Shown: piece by piece, positions 5,271 to 14,471 of the stretch
How positions within the stretch are numbered: the stretch's first letter is position 1
Layout of the letters: every line of letters starts with the position of its first letter
Assembly (NCBI GenBank): GCA_035707965.1
Contig: DASSTJ010000154.1
Span: 1 to 42,242, forward strand
Length of the DNA: 42,242 bases
DNA from: DASSTJ01 sp035707965
GTDB taxonomy: Bacteria; Actinomycetota; Actinomycetes; Actinomycetales; Angustibacteraceae
Direction: 5' to 3'
Notes under the pieces: model-generated
The model's input: only the letters and a program-made list of their open reading frames with translations
Database searches by the model: none
What the model was told of the DNA's origin: nothing
Translations under genes and position numbers: made by a program

Positions 5271-8165
5271 ATGAGCAGCCAGCAGAGCACCGAGGCCACG
5301 AGCGACGAGACCGGCGCCGCGCCCGACCAGCCGGCGCACCGGTACACGGCGGCGCTCGCGTCGAGGATCGAGCAGGACTGGCAGGACCGCTGGGAGACGG
5401 AGGGCACCTTCTCGGCCCCGAACCCGGCTGGTCCGTGGGCGGAGCCGGAGAAGGTCGCGGGGCGCGACAAGCTCTACATCCTGGACATGTTCCCGTACCC
5501 GAGCGGCGCGGGGCTGCACGTCGGCCACCCGCTGGGTTACATCGCCACCGACGTCTACGGCCGTTTCCAGCGCATGTGCGGCTACAACGTGCTGCACGCG
5601 CTGGGCTACGACGCCTTCGGCCTGCCCGCCGAGCAGTACGCCGTCCAGACGGGGCAGCACCCGCGCAAGACGACCGAGGACAACATCGTCACGATGCGGC
5701 GGCAGCTGCGGCGGCTGGGCCTGGCGCACGACGCGCGACGGTCGATCGCGACGACGGACCCGGAGTTCGTCCGGTGGACGCAGTGGATGTTCCTGCGCAT
5801 CTGGAACGCCTGGTACGACACGGATGCGGACGGTGGTCGCGGGCGGGCGCGCCACATCGACGAGCTGGCGGCCCAGCTCGCAGACGGCTCTCGACCGCTT
5901 CCGGACGGCCGCGCCTGGGCAGACCTGAGCGCCCAGGAGCGCTACGACGTCCTGGACGGCTACCGGCTGGCGTACGTCTCCGAGGAGCCGGTCAACTGGT
6001 GCCCGGGTCTCGGCACGGTGCTGTCGAACGAAGAGGTCACCAACGAGGGTCGCAGCGAGCGCGGCAACTTCCCGGTCTTCAAGCGCAACCTGCGCCAGTG
6101 GATGATGCGCATCACCGCCTACGCGGACCGGCTGGCCGACGACCTCGACCGCGTCGACTGGCCCGAGCCCGTCAAGCACATGCAGCGCAACTGGATCGGA
6201 CGCAGCCACGGGGCCGCCGTACGCTTCGGCATCGGCGAGCACGACGTCGAGGTCTTCACGACGCGGCCCGACACGCTGTTCGGCGCGACGTTCGTCGTGC
6301 TGGCGCCCGAGCACGACCTGGTGGACGTCCTGGTGCCGGCCGCGTGGCCCGCGGGCACGAAGGACGCGTGGACCGGCGGCCACGCGGACCCCCGGGCTGC
6401 CGTTGACGCGTACCGTGCGCAAGCCGCGGAGAAGAGCGACGTCGAGCGCCAGACCGAGGGCCGTGACAAGACGGGCGTCTTCATCGGCGCCTTCGCGACC
6501 AACCCGGTCAACGGGGCGCGCATCCCGGTGTTCATCGCCGACTACGTGCTGATGGGCTACGGCACCGGCGCGATCATGGCCGTACCGGGCGGCGACCAGC
6601 GCGACTGGGAGTTCGCCGAGAAGTTCGACCTGCCGATCGTCCGCACGGTCCAGGCGCCAGACGGCTGGCAGGGCCAGGCCTACGCCGGCGAAGGCACCGT
6701 GATCAGCTCCGCCAACGACGAGATAAGTCTCGACGGGCTGGGCGTGGACGACGCGAAGAGCCGCATCATCACGTGGCTGGAGGGCAAGGGCCTCGGCCGC
6801 GGCACCGTCACCTACAAGCTGCGCGACTGGCTGTTCAGCCGCCAGCGCTACTGGGGCGAGCCCTTCCCGGTCGTGTTCGACGAGGCCGGACGCGTGCACG
6901 CAGTGCCGGACGAGCAGCTGCCGGTCGAGCTGCCCGAGGTTCCTGACTACTCGCCGCGCACCTTCGACCCGGACGACGCTGACTCGGACCCGGAGCCGCC
7001 GCTGGGCCGCGTGCCCGAGTGGGTCGAGGTCGAGATGGACCTGGGCGACGGGCCGCAGCGGTACCGGCGCGAGACCAACACGATGCCGAACTGGGCCGGA
7101 TCGTGCTGGTACTTCATCCGGTACCTGGACCCGGCGAACGACGCCACCTTCTGCGACCCCGAGAACGAGTCGTACTGGATGGGTCCGCGCGGTCAGCGCA
7201 GCGACGGGCACCCGGACCCGGGTGGCGTGGACCTCTACGTCGGTGGTGTCGAGCACGCCGTCCTGCACCTGCTGTACGCGCGCTTCTGGCAGAAGGTCAT
7301 GTACGACCTGGGCCTGGTGAGCGCCGAGGAGCCGTTCCGCCGGTACTTCAGCCAGGGCATGATCCAGGCATACGCGTACCGCGACGCGCGCGGGCAGGTC
7401 GTGCCGGCCGACGAAGTGGTCGAGCTCGAGGGCGAGTGGACGTGGGAGGGCCAGCCGGTCAGCCGCGAGCACGCCAAGATGGGCAAGTCCCTGAAGAACG
7501 TCGTGACTCCCGACGACATGTACGACGCCTACGGGGCCGACACGTTCCGCGTCTACGAGATGTCGATGGGCCCGCTCGACGTGTCCCGGCCGTGGGAGAC
7601 GCGAGCCGTTGTCGGCTCGCTGCGGTTCCTGCAGCGACTGTGGCGCAACGTCGTCGACGAGGACACCGGGGAGTGCCGCGTCGTCGACGCCGCCGCTGAC
7701 GAGGCCACCCAGCGGGCGCTGCACCGCACCATCGAGGGCGTGCGGCACGACTACACGGGTCTGCGCTTCAACACCGCGATCGCCAAGCTCATCGAGCTGA
7801 ACAACGTGGTGACGCGCCTGCCCGACGTGCCGCGCGAGGTCGTCGAGCCGATGGTGCTCATGGTCGCGCCCGTTGCTCCTCACCTGGCTGAGGAGCTGTG
7901 GTCGCGCCTGGGACACACCGGGTCGTTGGCGTTCGAGGCGTTCCCGCAGGCGGACCCGGCGCTCCTGGTGGAAGAGAGCGTCACCTGCGTCGTGCAGGTG
8001 CAGGGCAAGGTCCGTGACCGCCTGGAGGTGGCACCGTCGATCGGTGAGGACGAGCTGCGCTCGCTGGCGCTCGCGAGCGCGCGCGTCGTCGCTGCGCTGG
8101 ACGGCCGTGACGTGCGCACGGTCGTCGTGCGGGCGCCGAGGCTCGTCAACATCGTGCCCGCGTGA
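5271..8165 (+). CDS. leuS: Leucyl-tRNA synthetase
   Basis: Protein of 964 residues, class Ia aminoacyl-tRNA synthetase that charges tRNA-Leu. The HIGH-type motif is HVGHP (about residue 83) and the KMSKS-type motif is KMGKS (about 736). The CP1 editing domain carries TRPDTLFGATF (about 330) and GTGAIMAVPGGDQRDWEFA; the Asp of QRD expected to bind the amino group of mischarged amino acids is kept, while the His of the E. coli GHDQRD loop is Gly here. RDWLFSRQRYWGEPFP and the C-terminal anticodon-binding region are complete. The ATG at 5271 was chosen because the roughly 104-residue upstream extension is low-complexity Arg/Pro/Ala and non-conserved. Slightly long for the family because of extended actinobacterial insertions. 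Confidence 0.97.
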   Translation: MSSQQSTEATSDETGAAPDQPAHRYTAALASRIEQDWQDRWETEGTFSAPNPAGPWAEPEKVAGRDKLYILDMFPYPSGAGLHVGHPLGYIATDVYGRFQRMCGYNVLHALGYDAFGLPAEQYAVQTGQHPRKTTEDNIVTMRRQLRRLGLAHDARRSIATTDPEFVRWTQWMFLRIWNAWYDTDADGGRGRARHIDELAAQLADGSRPLPDGRAWADLSAQERYDVLDGYRLAYVSEEPVNWCPGLGTVLSNEEVTNEGRSERGNFPVFKRNLRQWMMRITAYADRLADDLDRVDWPEPVKHMQRNWIGRSHGAAVRFGIGEHDVEVFTTRPDTLFGATFVVLAPEHDLVDVLVPAAWPAGTKDAWTGGHADPRAAVDAYRAQAAEKSDVERQTEGRDKTGVFIGAFATNPVNGARIPVFIADYVLMGYGTGAIMAVPGGDQRDWEFAEKFDLPIVRTVQAPDGWQGQAYAGEGTVISSANDEISLDGLGVDDAKSRIITWLEGKGLGRGTVTYKLRDWLFSRQRYWGEPFPVVFDEAGRVHAVPDEQLPVELPEVPDYSPRTFDPDDADSDPEPPLGRVPEWVEVEMDLGDGPQRYRRETNTMPNWAGSCWYFIRYLDPANDATFCDPENESYWMGPRGQRSDGHPDPGGVDLYVGGVEHAVLHLLYARFWQKVMYDLGLVSAEEPFRRYFSQGMIQAYAYRDARGQVVPADEVVELEGEWTWEGQPVSREHAKMGKSLKNVVTPDDMYDAYGADTFRVYEMSMGPLDVSRPWETRAVVGSLRFLQRLWRNVVDEDTGECRVVDAAADEATQRALHRTIEGVRHDYTGLRFNTAIAKLIELNNVVTRLPDVPREVVEPMVLMVAPVAPHLAEELWSRLGHTGSLAFEAFPQADPALLVEESVTCVVQVQGKVRDRLEVAPSIGEDELRSLALASARVVAALDGRDVRTVVVRAPRLVNIVPA

Positions 8166-8173
8166 CGGCCCGG

Positions 8174-8179
8174 TAGCCT
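8174..8179 (+). promoter_or_regulatory. -10 box for leaderless degV
   Basis: TAGCCT lies six bases before the GTG start at 8186, in the short gap after leuS. It is identical to the leuS-leader -10 box in sequence and spacing. Confidence 0.5.
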
Positions 8180-8185
8180 CACGGC

Positions 8186-9058
8186 GTGGCCGTCGCCGTG
8201 GTGACCGACTCGACCGCGTACCTGCCGCAGGAGACGGTCGAGCGCCTGGGCGTGCGGGTCGTTCCGCTGCAAGTGGTCGTCGGTGGGACGCCGTACGCCG
8301 AGGGTCGCGACATCGACTCCCGTCAGGTGGCCGACGCGTTGCGGGCGTACACGCCGGTCTCGACGTCGCGGCCGAGCCCTCAGGACCTCCTCGACAGCTA
8401 CGTCGCGGCGGCCGAGGCGGGCGCCGACGCCATCGTGTCGCTGCACATCTCGGCGGCCATGTCGGGCACCTACGAGGCGGCGGTGCTCGCGGCGCGGGAG
8501 TCGCCGGTGCCCACGGAGGTCGTCGACTCACGCTCGCTCGCCATGGGCCTCGGGTTCCTGGTCGTCGAGGCGGCGCGCGCCGCCGGAGCCGGGCGCTCGG
8601 CGTCCGACATCACCGACGTCGCGCGGCGACGCGCGCAGCTGACCCGGGGCTACTTCTACGTGGCGACGCTCGAGCACCTCCGTCGGGGGGGCCGCATCAG
8701 CGGCGCCGCGGCCCTGCTCGGGTCGGCGCTCGCCATCAAGCCGCTCCTGCGGCTGGACGAGGGACACATCGAACCCCTCGAGAAGGTGCGGACGGCGTCG
8801 AGGGCGATGGCGCGCCTGCAGGAGCTCGTCGTGCAGGCCGCCGGCACGGGGCCGGTGGACCTCGCCGTCCACCACCTCGACGCCGAGCAGCGAGCGCTCG
8901 AGCTGGCCGACGCGCTGTCGACCGCCGTGCCCGGCGCCTCCGAGGTCGTCGTCGGTGAGGTCGGGGCCGTGGTCGGCGCCCACGTCGGGCCCGGCATGGT
9001 CGCTGCGGTCGTCGCTCCCCGGCTCGACGGCGGCGACCCTGCCGGGACGGCAGCGTGA
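8186..9058 (+). CDS. DegV-family fatty-acid-binding protein
   Basis: Protein of 290 residues. It begins with AVVTDSTAYLP and has TSRPSPQDLL, HISAAMSGTYEAA and the C-terminal GEVGAVVGAHVGPG, all DegV (FakB-like) landmarks. Family members bind a fatty acid and in Firmicutes present it to the kinase FakA; no fakA is visible here. Cytoplasmic. It overlaps plsY by four bases, and PlsY is an acyltransferase of phospholipid synthesis, so the pair is functionally suggestive: one protein carries acyl chains and the other uses them. The same degV position after leuS and before comEA is common in actinobacteria. Confidence 0.9.
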   Translation: MAVAVVTDSTAYLPQETVERLGVRVVPLQVVVGGTPYAEGRDIDSRQVADALRAYTPVSTSRPSPQDLLDSYVAAAEAGADAIVSLHISAAMSGTYEAAVLAARESPVPTEVVDSRSLAMGLGFLVVEAARAAGAGRSASDITDVARRRAQLTRGYFYVATLEHLRRGGRISGAAALLGSALAIKPLLRLDEGHIEPLEKVRTASRAMARLQELVVQAAGTGPVDLAVHHLDAEQRALELADALSTAVPGASEVVVGEVGAVVGAHVGPGMVAAVVAPRLDGGDPAGTAA

Positions 9059-9657
9059 GCACGGGCCGACTGGTCAGCCTCGTGCTGCTGGTGGTGGGCG
9101 GCTATCTCGTGGGCTCGGTCAGCCCGGCGGCGGTGCTCGCTCGACGGCTCGGCGCCGACCTGCGGGGCACCGGCTCGGGCAACCCGGGCGCGACGAACGC
9201 GGGGCGCGTGCTCGGCCCGCGCTGGGGCGTCGTCGTCGGCGTGCTCGACGTGCTCAAGGGTCTGCTGCCCAGCGTCGTGGCGCTGTGGCTCCTGGGACGT
9301 CCTCTCGCCTACGCCGTCGCGCTCGCGACGGTGCTCGGCCACGTCAGCTCGCCCTTCCTGCGCGGTCGTGGCGGCAAGGGGGTCGCGACCTCCCTCGGGG
9401 CGCTGCTGGCGCTCGCCTGGTGGTGGCTGGGCGCCGTCGTCGCCGTCTTCGTCGCCGTGCTCGCCCTGACCCGGTGGGTGGGCGGCGCCTCCACAGCCGC
9501 GGCTCTCGCCCTGCTCCCCGCCTGCCTGCTGCTCGCCCCGGCGCCCGGCGTCCCGGCCGACCTCTGGTCGCGGCTGTTCGGCTGCGGGCTCGTCGTCGTG
9601 GTCCTGGCACGGCACCGCACGAACCTGCTCGGCCGGCTGCGTCAGCTGCGCGGGTAG
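9055..9657 (+). CDS. plsY: Glycerol-3-phosphate acyltransferase PlsY
   Basis: Protein of 200 residues with at least five hydrophobic helices. The three PlsY motifs are present: GSVSPAAVLARRLGADLRG with GSGNPGATNAGRVLG (about 41-55), GRGGKGVATSLG (about 103-114), and RHRTNLLGRL near the C-terminus. PlsY transfers the acyl group from acyl-phosphate (made by PlsX) to glycerol-3-phosphate in the membrane, the first step of phosphatidic acid synthesis. It starts with GTG overlapping the degV stop, so translation is coupled. Its insertion between degV and comEA is less usual than the rest of the block. Confidence 0.93.
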   Translation: MSTGRLVSLVLLVVGGYLVGSVSPAAVLARRLGADLRGTGSGNPGATNAGRVLGPRWGVVVGVLDVLKGLLPSVVALWLLGRPLAYAVALATVLGHVSSPFLRGRGGKGVATSLGALLALAWWWLGAVVAVFVAVLALTRWVGGASTAAALALLPACLLLAPAPGVPADLWSRLFGCGLVVVVLARHRTNLLGRLRQLRG

Positions 9658-9786
9658 GGCCTGGGCCGGTCGCGGTCCCTGCCGTGGTCCGCCCGGGGGC
9701 TGCGGGTCGTCCGTCCACAGGGCAGGCGCGCCGTCCCACCGTCCACAGCGGCCGGGCGACGGCCCTCGTCCCGCGGGCCGGCTACC

Positions 9787-9792
9787 TACGTT
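9787..9792 (+). promoter_or_regulatory. -10 box for leaderless comEA
   Basis: TACGTT sits six bases before the ATG at 9799. The 141-base plsY-comEA gap also contains CCGTCCACAG twice (9711-9720 and 9739-9748), 28 bases apart, which could be a regulator site. No Shine-Dalgarno sequence is seen. Confidence 0.5.
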
Positions 9793-9798
9793 GCCGTC

Positions 9799-10644
9799 AT
9801 GTCGCACCGTGCAGGCACTGACCCCGACGTCCACGACGAGCAGCTGCTGGACCGCGTGACCAGCCGGCTGGCGGGGCCGCCCGGCGACCTCGACACGTCG
9901 CCGCCGCGGAGGTCGTCGCCGGGACGGCGAAGCCTGCTGCGGCGTGACCGGTGGGGCGAGCGGTTGGCCGACGTCGCCGCTCGTACCGGCGTCACACCTC
10001 GTGCGGTGCTCGGCGTGCTCCTGCTCGGCGCGGTCGTCGCCGGTGTGCTCGTGGCGCGGCTCGTCGTCGTGCAGCGCCACGCGCGTCCCGTGCCACTGCG
10101 ACTGGCGGCGTCCTCGACGGCTCCGACGTCCGTCCCCGGCTCGTCGACCCCGACGCCGACCCCGTCGGGGTCGGGTGGCGCGACCAGCGGCGCGCCCATG
10201 GTGCTGGTGCACGTGGTGGGGCAGGTGCGGCACGCTGGTGTGGTGCGGCTCCCCGCGGGAGCACGTGTGCAGCAGGCGCTCGAGGCCGCCGGGGGAGCGA
10301 TGGCGAGCGCGGACCTCCTCCGGGTGAACCTGGCGCGCCCCGTGGTGGACGGCGAGCAGATCGTCGTGCCGAAGCCGGGACAGCCGATCGACGGCGCACC
10401 GGCAGGGTCGAGCGGATCGGCTGCTCCCGGCGGACCGGGAGCCTCGTCGAGCAGCCCGGTCGACCTCAACACGGCCGGGCTCGAGGAGCTGGACGCGCTG
10501 CCCGGCGTCGGGCCGGTCCTGGCACAGCGCATCCTCGACTGGCGCGCCGCGAACGGCCGGTTCAGCTCGGTGGACGAGCTCGGCGAGGTGAGCGGCATCG
10601 GCGACAAGGTGCTCGACAGGCTGCGCCCGTTGGTGCGCGTGTGA
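9799..10644 (+). CDS. comEA: ComEA-type DNA-binding protein
   Basis: Protein of 281 residues. A basic, disordered cytoplasmic N-terminus is followed by one membrane segment (about 68-90), a Ser/Thr/Pro-rich linker, an SLBB domain (about 134-192, VHVVGQVRHAGVVRLPAG) and a double helix-hairpin-helix domain (about 221-281, VDLNTAGLEELDALPGVGPVLA). ComEA binds double-stranded DNA outside the membrane and hands it to ComEC. The SLBB domain is typical of actinobacterial ComEA. The stop overlaps the comEC GTG by four bases, so the two are co-translated. Its own TANNNT box suggests transcription separate from plsY. Confidence 0.93.
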   Translation: MSHRAGTDPDVHDEQLLDRVTSRLAGPPGDLDTSPPRRSSPGRRSLLRRDRWGERLADVAARTGVTPRAVLGVLLLGAVVAGVLVARLVVVQRHARPVPLRLAASSTAPTSVPGSSTPTPTPSGSGGATSGAPMVLVHVVGQVRHAGVVRLPAGARVQQALEAAGGAMASADLLRVNLARPVVDGEQIVVPKPGQPIDGAPAGSSGSAAPGGPGASSSSPVDLNTAGLEELDALPGVGPVLAQRILDWRAANGRFSSVDELGEVSGIGDKVLDRLRPLVRV

Positions 10645-13187
10645 CCGCGGGCGCCACGGTCGGGGTGGCGTGCGACGCCTCGGACGACGGATCGGCCGCC
10701 GGTCCGCCTCTCGAGCCGGCAGGCCCGCCCGGGCCGGCGGACCTGCGGCTGCTGCCTGCGGCGGGGTGCGCCTGGGTGGTGACCGCCACAACGCTCAGCA
10801 TCCGCGCCCCATGGCGCTTTGCGGCGGCTGCGGGCCTCATCCTGCTCGGCTTGCTCATCCTGCTCGCTCCTCCGCGGTCTCGCCCGGGCGCTCCGCGGCT
10901 CGCTCGTCGTCAGCCCGGTGGTCGTCAGCCCGGTGGTCGTCAGCCCGGTCGTCATCAAGCCGGTCGTCGGCGAGCTGGCCGTCTGCCGGTCAGCCCCCTG
11001 GGCCCTCGACCGATCGCCTCCTGCGAGTGGCGGTCCACCGTCGGACTGGCGCTCGCTGCGACGTCGGTGTGCCTGGCGGCGGCAGCGCTGCACCAGCAGG
11101 TGCGCTCGGCGGGCACCGTGACCTCCCTGGCCGCACGGGGCGCGAGCGTCCAGCTGACGGCCAGCGTGGCGAGCGACCCTCGTGCAGTACGCACCCACGG
11201 CCCCTCGCCTCGCGACCTCGTCATGGTGCGGTTGGCCGTGAGCTCGGTGGAGGGCCGAGGCTCGCGCTCGGCCGTCAGCAGCCACGTGCTCGCGTTCGCT
11301 GACGAGCGATGGGGACGTCTGCACTGGGGTCAGACCGTCGTCGTGAAGGGCCGCCTGGCGCCGGCGCGGCCGGGGTCGGACGTCGTCGCCACCCTCAACG
11401 CCCGGGGACCGCCCGTGGTGACCCGGTCGGCTCCGCTCAGCGCGAGGGTGGCCGAGCGTCTGCGGCAGGGCCTGCGTCAGGCGTGCGACGGACTGGCGAG
11501 AGACGCGCGCGGCCTCCTCCCCGGTCTGGTCGTCGGTGACACGAGCCAGCAGCCGGAGGACCTGACGGCTGTCCTGCAGGCGACCGGGCTGACCCACCTG
11601 TCCGCCGTGTCGGGGACCAACGTGACGATCGTCTGCGTCCTGGCGCTCGCTGTGGCGAGGGGCCTCGGTCTGGGTCGTCGGGCCCGGCTGCTCGCGGCGG
11701 CGGTCGTCCTGCTCGGGTTCGTCGTCCTCGCGCGTCCAGAACCGAGCGTGCTCCGCGCCGCGATCATGGGGTTGATCGGCCTTCTCGCCCTCGGCACGGC
11801 ACGTCGTCGCGCCGGGGTGCCCGCCCTCGCGGCGGCGGTCCTGGTGCTGCTCCTGGCGGACCCCTGGCTCGCTCGGTCCTACGGCTTCGCGTTGTCGGTG
11901 CTGGCCACCGCGGGGCTGCTCCTCTGGGCCCGTCCGTGGGCCGAGAGGCTGGCGCGGGTGCTGCCACGTCCCCTCGCCGTGGCGCTGTCGGTGCCGCTGG
12001 CCGCGCAGGCAGCGTGCGGGCCGGTAGTCGTCCTCCTCTCCGGGCAGGTCAGCCTCGTGTCCGTGCCGGCGAACCTCCTGGCCGAGCCGATGGTCGCCCC
12101 GGCCACCGTGCTCGGGCTGACGGCGGCGCTGGTGTCGCCGCTGTCCGCTTCCCTGGCGTCCGGGCTCGCCTGGCTCGGCGGCTGGCCCTGCACCGCGATC
12201 GCGTGGTCGGCCCGCCGGCTCGCGAGCGTGCCGGGCGGCCAGCTGGCGTGGCCCGGCAGCTGGTCCGGTGCCGTGGCCCTCGCCGTGGTGACCGGCGTGC
12301 TCGTCCTCCTCGGCCCGTGGCTCCTGCGCCGTACGCGCCGGCGCCCCTCGGCCGTGGTCGCCCTCGTGCTCGTCGTCGTGGTCGCCGTCCTGCCGCTGCC
12401 GGGACGTGGCTGGCCCCCGGCCGGCTGGGTGGCCGTCGCCTGCGACGTCGGTCAGGGAGACGGGCTCGTGCTCCGCACCGGCGAGCACCGTGGCGTCCTC
12501 GTCGACGCCGGCCCGGATCCCGCTGCGGTCGACCGGTGCTTGGACCGGCTCGGCGTGACCACGCTCGACGTCGTCGTGCTCACCCACTTCCACGCCGACC
12601 ACGTCGAGGGCCTTCCCGGAGCGATGCGCGGCCGACGTGTAGGGCGCATCGTCGTCACCCGGGTCGACGACCCCCCGGCGGAGGCGCGTCGGGTACGACG
12701 CTGGGCCGCCCAGGCGCACGTGCCGGTCCGGACGGCCCAGGTCGGGGACGACGTCCGGGACGGCCCCGTCCGGTGGCGGGTGCTGTGGCCGAGCCGGGTG
12801 GTGCGCGACGGATCCGTGCCCAACAACGCCAGCATCGTCCTGCGCGTGGACACCGCCGGACTGCGCCTGCTGCTGCTCGGTGACGTCGAGCCCGCCGCTG
12901 CGAGGCTCGTCGACCACGCGCTGCAGGACCTCCCCGACGGTCCGGTCGCCGATGTCGTCAAGGTGGCGCACCACGGCTCCGCCCTGCAGGACCCAGGTCT
13001 GCTGCGCGATGCGTCGCCACGTCTGGCGCTCATCAGCGTCGGGGCAGGCAACGACTACGGACATCCGGCACCCAGCGCTCTGGCGCTGCTGCGGTCGGTC
13101 GGTGCCGTCGTCGCACGCACCGACCAGCACGGAGACCTTGCTGTCGTCGTCCACCAGGGTCGTCTGTCCCTGCTCACCCAGCGGTGA
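10641..13187 (+). CDS. comEC: ComEC/Rec2 DNA uptake channel with metallo-beta-lactamase domain
   Basis: Protein of 848 residues. Order: two N-terminal membrane helices, a basic Gln/Pro/Gly/Arg repeat (about 90-110), an OB-like DUF4131 segment (about 150-260), the polytopic Competence domain (about 290-580; LSAVSGTNVTIV is conserved), and a C-terminal metallo-beta-lactamase domain with DVGQGDG (about 602), HFHADH (about 648) and HHGS (about 776). The HxHxDH metal motif is intact, so it may degrade the non-transported strand. It carries imported single-stranded DNA across the cytoplasmic membrane. Start GTG overlaps comEA. It converges on holA with only 21 bases between stops. No pilus genes are in view, so competence is only suggested. 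Confidence 0.95.
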   Translation: MTAGATVGVACDASDDGSAAGPPLEPAGPPGPADLRLLPAAGCAWVVTATTLSIRAPWRFAAAAGLILLGLLILLAPPRSRPGAPRLARRQPGGRQPGGRQPGRHQAGRRRAGRLPVSPLGPRPIASCEWRSTVGLALAATSVCLAAAALHQQVRSAGTVTSLAARGASVQLTASVASDPRAVRTHGPSPRDLVMVRLAVSSVEGRGSRSAVSSHVLAFADERWGRLHWGQTVVVKGRLAPARPGSDVVATLNARGPPVVTRSAPLSARVAERLRQGLRQACDGLARDARGLLPGLVVGDTSQQPEDLTAVLQATGLTHLSAVSGTNVTIVCVLALAVARGLGLGRRARLLAAAVVLLGFVVLARPEPSVLRAAIMGLIGLLALGTARRRAGVPALAAAVLVLLLADPWLARSYGFALSVLATAGLLLWARPWAERLARVLPRPLAVALSVPLAAQAACGPVVVLLSGQVSLVSVPANLLAEPMVAPATVLGLTAALVSPLSASLASGLAWLGGWPCTAIAWSARRLASVPGGQLAWPGSWSGAVALAVVTGVLVLLGPWLLRRTRRRPSAVVALVLVVVVAVLPLPGRGWPPAGWVAVACDVGQGDGLVLRTGEHRGVLVDAGPDPAAVDRCLDRLGVTTLDVVVLTHFHADHVEGLPGAMRGRRVGRIVVTRVDDPPAEARRVRRWAAQAHVPVRTAQVGDDVRDGPVRWRVLWPSRVVRDGSVPNNASIVLRVDTAGLRLLLLGDVEPAAARLVDHALQDLPDGPVADVVKVAHHGSALQDPGLLRDASPRLALISVGAGNDYGHPAPSALALLRSVGAVVARTDQHGDLAVVVHQGRLSLLTQR
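10908..10967 (+). repeat. 15-bp tandem repeat inside comEC
   Basis: Four head-to-tail copies of a 15-base unit (first two exactly CGTCAGCCCGGTGGT, third with one change, fourth diverged) encode a run of RQPGG-like pentapeptides in the cytoplasmic loop after the first membrane helices. The reading frame is kept, and the identity of the first copies points to recent slippage expansion. Confidence 0.88.
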
Positions 13188-13208
13188 GTGACGCCGTTGA
13201 GGGCGCGG

Positions 13209-14231
13209 TCAGCGTGCGCGACGGGCGCTGCCGATGGTGAGGACCGCGCGCTCGACCGCGTACACCGGGTCCTCGGCGCGGCGACCGGGGACGGGCAGCC
13301 CGCCCTTGACCGCCAGGTCGGCCGCAGCCACCGCCTCGATCGCGGCGGCCAGGCCGTCCGGCGTCCACCCGCGCAGCTGCCGGCGCGCCTTGTCGACCTG
13401 CCACGGCGCCATCGAGAGCTCGCGCGCCACCTCGGCGGAGCGCGCACCCCCGACCGCCGACACCTTCGCCAGCGACCGCAGCCCCGTGCCGAGCACCGCG
13501 ACCAGGGGCACGGGGTCGAGGCCCGAGGCCAGGGCGTGCCGCAGCAGAGCGAGTGCCTCGCCGGTCTGACCGGCGATCGCCGCGTCGGCGACCTTGAAGC
13601 CGGTCACCTCCACGCGACCGCCGTAGTACTGCTCGACGACGGCGGCGTCCACCGGCGGCAGGTCACGTGGCTTCGCGTCCGGCGGCGTCGTGTCGTCGAC
13701 GAGCTGCTGGCACGCGCTGGCGAGCTCGCGCAGGTCCTGGCCGAGCGCGTCGACGAGCGCCTGCACGGCCTCCTCGGTGACCGCTCGCCGCCGCCGGCGG
13801 AACTCGTGCACGACGAAGGTCGCCTTGTCCTTGTCGGACTTCACCGCGGCGCAGTCGTGCAGCTGCGCCCCCGCCTTCTTCGCGGCGTCGAGCAGACCCT
13901 TGCCGCGGCTGCCGCCGGAGTGCCGGAGGACGAGGACGACGTCCGGCTCCGGGGCCGCCACGGCTGCCTTGGCGTCGGTCACGAGGTCGTCGCCGGCGTC
14001 CTCGACCGTCGTGAGGACGACGACCTTGCGCTCCCCGAACAGCGACGGGCTCGTGTGCACCGTCAGGTCGCCGCGGGTGTACCCCTCGGACGGCACGTGC
14101 ACCACCTGCGTGCTGCTGTCGGCGGCGCGGGCCGCTGCGACCACCTCGGCGACGGCGCGCTCGGCCAGCAGCTGCTCCGGCCCCGCCACCAGGTGGAGGG
14201 GAGCCGTCAGGTCCGGGCTGGAGGGGCTCAC
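13209..14231 (-). CDS. holA: DNA polymerase III delta subunit
   Basis: Protein of 340 residues. Near the start it has APLHLVAGPEQLLAERAV, the degraded P-loop-like region of HolA, then SLFGERKVVVLTTVE and the central HSGGSRGKGLLDAAKKAGA. The C-terminal helical collar includes KVADAAIAGQTGEALALLRHAL. HolA opens the sliding clamp within the clamp loader. The conserved neighbours comEC and rpsT support the call. The GTG at 14231 was chosen because the upstream extension is not conserved in character; a TAGCGT box (14240-14245) lies eight bases before it, so the message may be nearly leaderless. Convergent with comEC, divergent from rpsT. Confidence 0.93.
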   Translation of the reverse strand: MSPSSPDLTAPLHLVAGPEQLLAERAVAEVVAAARAADSSTQVVHVPSEGYTRGDLTVHTSPSLFGERKVVVLTTVEDAGDDLVTDAKAAVAAPEPDVVLVLRHSGGSRGKGLLDAAKKAGAQLHDCAAVKSDKDKATFVVHEFRRRRRAVTEEAVQALVDALGQDLRELASACQQLVDDTTPPDAKPRDLPPVDAAVVEQYYGGRVEVTGFKVADAAIAGQTGEALALLRHALASGLDPVPLVAVLGTGLRSLAKVSAVGGARSAEVARELSMAPWQVDKARRQLRGWTPDGLAAAIEAVAAADLAVKGGLPVPGRRAEDPVYAVERAVLTIGSARRAR

Positions 14232-14309
14232 GAGACCGAACGCTACCCGCCGGTCACGACAGCGATGCGGGTCGAGCCGGCCGGCGGAGGAGGCGCGGTC
14301 GGACCGACT

Positions 14310-14338
14310 TTGGACGCGTCGCTGCGCGCTGGTAGCCT
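14310..14338 (+). promoter_or_regulatory. rpsT promoter
   Basis: TTGGAC (14310-14315), a 17-base spacer and TAGCCT (14333-14338) form a housekeeping-type promoter. The expected start near 14345 gives a leader of about 125 bases before rpsT, long enough for the S20 autoregulation known in other bacteria. Confidence 0.55.
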
Positions 14339-14471
14339 TGACCTTCGCGTGCACGCCCAGGTCGTGCGTGCCGTGGACGGCTGTCGCCACCGGTGCCCCC
14401 ACCACCGAAGGTCCCCGACGTCGTCCGACGCCCTCAACCGACCTGCCCACCAGAACTGAGAGAGCTCATCC

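Noticed and set aside
5001..8531. Very long open frame (1,176 codons) on the minus strand opposite leuS
   Set aside because: The translation is Arg/His/Val-rich without any recognisable domain and mirrors the leuS codons; long antisense frames are expected in DNA this GC-rich.
9711..9748. CCGTCCACAG repeats as DnaA boxes
   Set aside because: They match only part of TTGTCCACA, only two copies exist, and no dnaA, dnaN or origin context is present.
9786..13154. Long minus-strand frame opposite comEA/comEC
   Set aside because: Low-complexity Arg/Gly/His composition and no motifs; comEA and comEC on the plus strand explain the region completely.
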